Source: Prosapia bicincta (taxonomy: Eukaryota > Arthropoda > Insecta > Hemiptera > Cercopidae). From it: a stretch of 64,000 bases of DNA. Under the pieces are notes generated by a model, which made no database searches, was not told where the DNA came from, and saw nothing but the letters and a program-made list of their open reading frames with translations. Where the stretch lies: NCBI GenBank assembly GCA_036971475.1, contig JBAIZL010000001.1, positions 73,524,771-73,588,770 of the forward strand, read 5' to 3'. This document shows, one piece after another, positions 59,417-64,000 of this stretch; positions within the stretch are counted from its first letter, which is position 1, and each line of letters starts with the position of its first letter. The translations under genes and the position numbers were made by a program.

Positions 59417-62400
59417 ATATCATATCAATGTTTAATTTTATTAAATTCAAGAAATAAATTTGTGTGCTAAATGTTCTTTGTTTATGTATTTTGAGAAATA
59501 AAGTATATTACTATTTTTTTGTCTAAAACCTGTCTAAAACCTTTCATTTTATGGATAATGTTATCAGTTGAGGTAAGAAAAAAAGCTTTTATATTACTAT
59601 GTTTTAATAGAAAATATTTTGCTATCGCTTTGCGGTCGTATAATAGAAAAGATCCGGATGGGGTATTGTAGAAGCATTTATCCACGTTTTAACCTACATT
59701 TACTTCGTCTGTATAAAATTGACTGGTCGAACCTGGTTTCCCCAAGGATAGACATTGAATTAGCTATTGTGCGGAAGAGTGTAGAAGAAGGAAAGGTGGT
59801 GAAAACAATTATGGTTGGAAGAAGTACCAATCTTTCGATTTTAAATCCATGCCAAAAAACACAAACATAATTATGGAAAAATTTCCAATATAGAGCATAT
59901 AACACACGTGATTCCCGTTCTGGTGATGAGGGTGCTCATAGGCAGGTGACAGTATGCAAGAGTCTTGCGACCTTGCTGTAAGGCCTAAATTCGTCTTCTA
60001 AACGTACTTACCGCCCATCGGAAATTATAACAGACCACTTTCCATAACTAGTCGAGACCATTAGGGCGTAAATAGTTTGTTGTTTACTATAAAATACATC
60101 TTGTACTTGACTACGAAACTATAGGTTTTAGGTTCGATTCCCAATAGTGCCAAAGAATTTTATGTTTATTTTCAGGTCTCAGGTCGACTCAACCAATTGC
60201 AATAATAGCCTACGGCAAACCGAGGTTGATAATGCTCAGTGGAAGTGTAGTGTTGGTAGCATTGCCTCTCTTTAGCACCGTATAACTCAGGTAAAGCCTG
60301 CTTCTACTAGATCATGTGTCACGCCATAATAAGGTGTTATTATTACAAATATTGTTAATATATGCTTCCATTTAAATCCCGACAAACTGAATGTTTTGAT
60401 GAATGTTTTGTTGAATAAAAATTATTTTGAAATGAATTTTAGAAAGCACAGTAGGGAGATAGTGAAAATTATTTTCTGCCCACTCGTAAAGCGTTGCCTA
60501 AGACATATAGTCTGAGCACAATAGAATATTTTATTACTGTGCGTTATTGTGAGTCGAGCTCATTTTATGACGTCAGTTTATAATGGTGTTCCTTATCGTT
60601 ACCGTTTCCCGGTCCCGTTGTCCTCCCAGCGTCCTTGAGCAAAGTTGTAAGCACTACGCGATATTAATACTCTATTATATCATTGGATATCGATGTTTGC
60701 TTTCTGAGGAGTTTTTTGAGTAACTCAGTAATTTATTGTTTGATGTAATCAATTTACAAATGTAGAGTTTAAAATGGAGTTTAAGTTTGTATGTATGTAT
60801 GCACTTGTGTATTTAACTACTGAAACATTGTTTTCAAGAATTAATTTATCACTCACAGTGTAAGAAACCAAAACAAGAATCTTGGTAATTTGAGAGTCGA
60901 CGTTTTAGGCCTATGCTATACTTTTCAATATTTGAAGACACATACACACTTTCTCCCCAGAATTTTGTACTAGTTATTTTATAAAACATGCCACGATAGT
61001 ATGTACTAATAAAATATAATAGTTTATACATAATCTTTTAAGTTCAGTTGTGAAGTGCTCTTGTATTTAAAAATATAACAAGGCCGTCATTGGTCTCTCC
61101 CTCTACTTCGTGTGGCGTCTGACCCACATAACGGCACCATGGTTGTTACACGAGCATTTTTGTTTATAGATATAATCTAAATATTCTAACGATTTGTGAG
61201 CAATAAGGTGGGATAACATAGTTCAAGAAGGACATATGCAAGATGTCATGTCATTCCTGCTTCTGGATCGTAAGGATTTCCTACTTTTTACCTAAATATG
61301 ACAGATTTATACTTATGTTCATTCCTTGATATGCTATAGAAAATGTATTGCATCTTTACTCCTTTCTATCCGTGGTTTTTACATTTCAAACTGAAGATGA
61401 ATACTATAGAAAAAGACGCCGCTATTGACACATTCAGCTGCTAGAATACATTAAGCAAAACTTTGCATATGTACCTTTTGCTTTATTATAACAATTTGCT
61501 ATGATTGTGTAAATAAGGCTCCCCTGGAGTTTAAAACGGGACACATCTCCAGTTGCAATTAGTTGCTGCCAGAGCGAGGGGCGTGAAGGATAATTAGTGT
61601 TGCATAGGGGCCACATAATAGGAGCAATGCATTAGTGTTTGTTAATGGGTTAGTGTTTATAATGTGTGAGTCTAATCGCTTCCATTTGTAGAGTATAACC
61701 TGTTCGTATTATTCAGTAATAACCACATATTTAAACAAACTCTTTTTTTGTTTTCTGCAATGTGATTGTTGGAAATGTATGAATTCTCTTATATATGAGT
61801 TTTAATTTACTTAAAACTCAGCCAATAAAATAAAATATAGTAGGAAATATTATTAATATTTTCTACTATTGATACACGGGAGCAGCACTTAGCAAAACTG
61901 TTTGGTAACTATCATGTTATCGCCTAAACTTCCGAAGGATGGTAACTAAACCTCGGAAGGTACACGACGTTACGTAGTGACAAGACGAAAGCATGCAGTG
62001 CTGAGGTCAAGTGAGAAAGAAAATCCCGTTGTATCAGTGCAGGTAGATACTACAGGATTATGAAATTTATAAACCTACAAAAACACGAAACAAGGCCATA
62101 AGTGAACATACAAAACAAATGCACTCTTTAACCACATAACAAATCATCTGCGTCAAAACCTCCACAGTTTAGCTCAACAACGCCTCCTAGTGGCTAACCA
62201 AAACACCGTTCAAGATAACTAAGTCATCCTATTAATTAACTCATCCCATTCTCACTGTGTTAGTGTTTAAGTGTAAACATAATTACTTCCAGTTCGCTGA
62301 CCAGAGCAGTTATGTTCGTTCTCATTTCCGCTGCCTTTGGTATTTCTTCAGCAGTAATTAAGTGACATGAAAGCACAGTACTTTCAGCTTGATATTGTTT

Positions 62401-63638
62401 CTCGGCTACTGGCCTTACATGTTGCACAGGGAGTTTTAAAAAAAGCATTTTGACATGTTTTATATTGCTTACGTGATTAGATATATTTCAATTTGCTTTA
62501 TTGTGTGAGAAGCATATAATAACAATATGCGTTAACGTATCTAATCAGCTGTTAACTGCAGCAGGCCTAGAACACGGTGTTGGGATCGAAATTACAGAGT
62601 CACGTGCGACAGAGTTTTAACCTCCCGGACTCACAGTGAATATCGTAAAGAAATCTTACTGATGTACATAAATCCTATAATAAGCAATACGATTTATCGA
62701 TTGCCATGACATTTGTCACTTATTTATCAATTTACTTCGCATAAACCGTAATTTACTGAATATTCTCAGCAGACGCTTTTCACAATAGATCCGTGCATTG
62801 CTCAATTCTTCTGGTCACGGATAGGACCGGCTCCTAAGGTGTGTTGTGTTGGTATGAGTCTGTGGTGGATTATTGTTCATAGAGTAGTTGTTAATTTTGT
62901 GGTAAATACAGTATTTGATTATGAGTGTGTTTGTCATTTAAGGAGAAGAAGAAGAACCTCAAGACGAACAACACAAACACTGCAAGTTTTATTAATAAAA
63001 TACCTGTTGTGATATCTCGTTGGATTATTTGTAGTAAGAACGTTTAGTTTTAAATATAATTGTTTTGTTTTAAAGGTATATTAGGGTTTCACCTCCCATA
63101 TTGTTTTTATGAATACAAATGTTACTTAAAAATACATTTCGATAGATATAATCTTTAATAAATAACTTTAAAAAATACACACAAAGTAACTTTAAAAACA
63201 AAATTTAAATCCGGGTGTTCAATTTTTTATTTTCAACAGAGTTATATTACGAATAAGTGCAAGGTAATCGGTTGTGATAGATTTGGCTGAACAAAGCCAA
63301 AACATAAATTGTGTAAAGTGAGCTAACCGGTTACAGAAGTGAAAGAGTAGGCTCCATTTTTCGCGAAAGTATTACATTAGAAAACGTACTGTTCCTGCAT
63401 CCACCCTAACTGGACACTTTGTTTCTTTGTAAAGTAGCTATATAATAAAAACAGCCTCACATTCAAATTAAAAAAAAAATATTGTACTCCCGAGGTTTCG
63501 ATATTACAAATACATTAAAGTACCAATGCCTGTATGACGTCGTATGTTGAACAGTATCGTTAATTAGACATTGTTCGATTTGAAACTCCTAACATTCTCT
63601 TCATTCCTTTAATAAATATTTGTGTACATTTAAGTATA
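59417..63638. other. Right part of R, block B, no gene recognised
   Basis: Colinear with 26,969-31,409 with scattered substitutions and small indels, for example a loss of about 200 bp near 62,240 relative to A 29,780-29,995. The 62-codon minus-strand frame recurs at 62,260-62,448. Confidence 0.55.
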
Positions 63639-63806
63639 TTTTTCTGCCTTCCCAACTTTACAATATTTTCCTCGGTTGACGAGATTTAGAATGTCTTTAT
63701 TTCCACAACTCTCATTAATAAGGATTACAAATTAGGCTTTGAAAATGAGGTCATTCCGATACGCGTCCACAAATGAAAATATTGTAAGATAGGAAAGGCA
63801 GAAAAA
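63639..63806. mobile_element. MITE-like imperfect palindrome, block B
   Basis: Counterpart of 31,410-31,578, with a few substitutions and a one-base loss near the right end. Confidence 0.6.
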
Positions 63807-64000
63807 TGTATAGTTGTATATACATATATGTATATATCAAATGTATAGTTCCGTTTACTAAACTATATTAATTCATTGCAGCTGTGAGTATCCATGATCG
63901 TCATAAGAGCTGCAATCACTCCCTGTCACGTCATCCCCAAGGGTTTGCTACTGAACCCGAACGCAAGAAAAACATAGTCTCACTTTAGAAATATCATTCA

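Larger units (their letters stand above)
44037..64000. repeat. Block B of the large duplication
   Basis: Second copy of block A, continuing past the right edge. It lacks the LTR element and the 151-bp duplication of A, and its left minisatellite lacks the hAT insertion. It differs in copy number of both minisatellites and has lost one arm of the foldback element. The non-coding stretches 44,037-45,660, 45,978-48,904 and 50,102-53,102 hold nothing beyond the features listed for A. Confidence 0.92.

Overview
This is a stretch of an AT-rich metazoan nuclear genome made almost entirely of repeats and dead or dying transposable elements. The transposon families (Merlin, a Mutator-like family, a BED-finger hAT and a Ty3/gypsy-like LTR element) together with the base composition suggest an invertebrate, probably an arthropod, but the species cannot be named from the sequence. 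No host gene is recognised with confidence.

Large-scale layout. The window holds two copies of one long block. Block A runs from about 3,181 to at least 31,773. Block B runs from about 44,037 to the right edge at 64,000. They are colinear apart from insertions and differ by a few percent. Each block consists of a unit here called L (A 3,181-22,290; B 44,037-55,261), then a 33-bp minisatellite, then a right part called R that carries a Merlin transposase relic. A third, much shorter copy of L (copy C, 41,066-43,260) sits just left of block B. The minisatellite also separates C from B and lies left of A. Between the blocks (31,774-41,065) is a separate region with its own tandem duplications, a 350-bp satellite and small hairpins.

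The copies serve as each other's empty sites, which dates the insertions. (1) A Mutator-like element flanked by TTAA is in A and B but absent from C, so it entered L before A and B separated. (2) A foldback element with a stem of about 145 bp lies in a TA microsatellite in A, has lost most of one arm in B, and is absent from C. (3) A 2,521-bp hAT element with an 8-bp target duplication is only in A; B keeps the uninterrupted site at 43,695. (4) An 8,024-bp LTR retrotransposon with a CTGG target duplication is only in A, inside the Mutator-like relic. (5) The Merlin transposase has two nonsense codons in each block and none are shared, so the gene was probably intact when the block was duplicated.

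The most interesting object is the LTR element (13,486-21,509, minus strand). Its two 2,016-bp LTRs differ at only three positions I can find, and gag and protease are intact, but there is no reverse transcriptase, RNase H or integrase. Gag and protease are joined by a -1 frameshift signal visible in the sequence: an A AAA AAC slippery heptamer directly before the gag stop, a 9-nt spacer, and a 14-bp stem with one mismatch. It looks like a young non-autonomous element that supplies its own Gag-Pro and borrows a polymerase.

An assembly artefact (two haplotypes joined in series) is a real alternative to a genomic duplication for blocks A and B and should be tested first.
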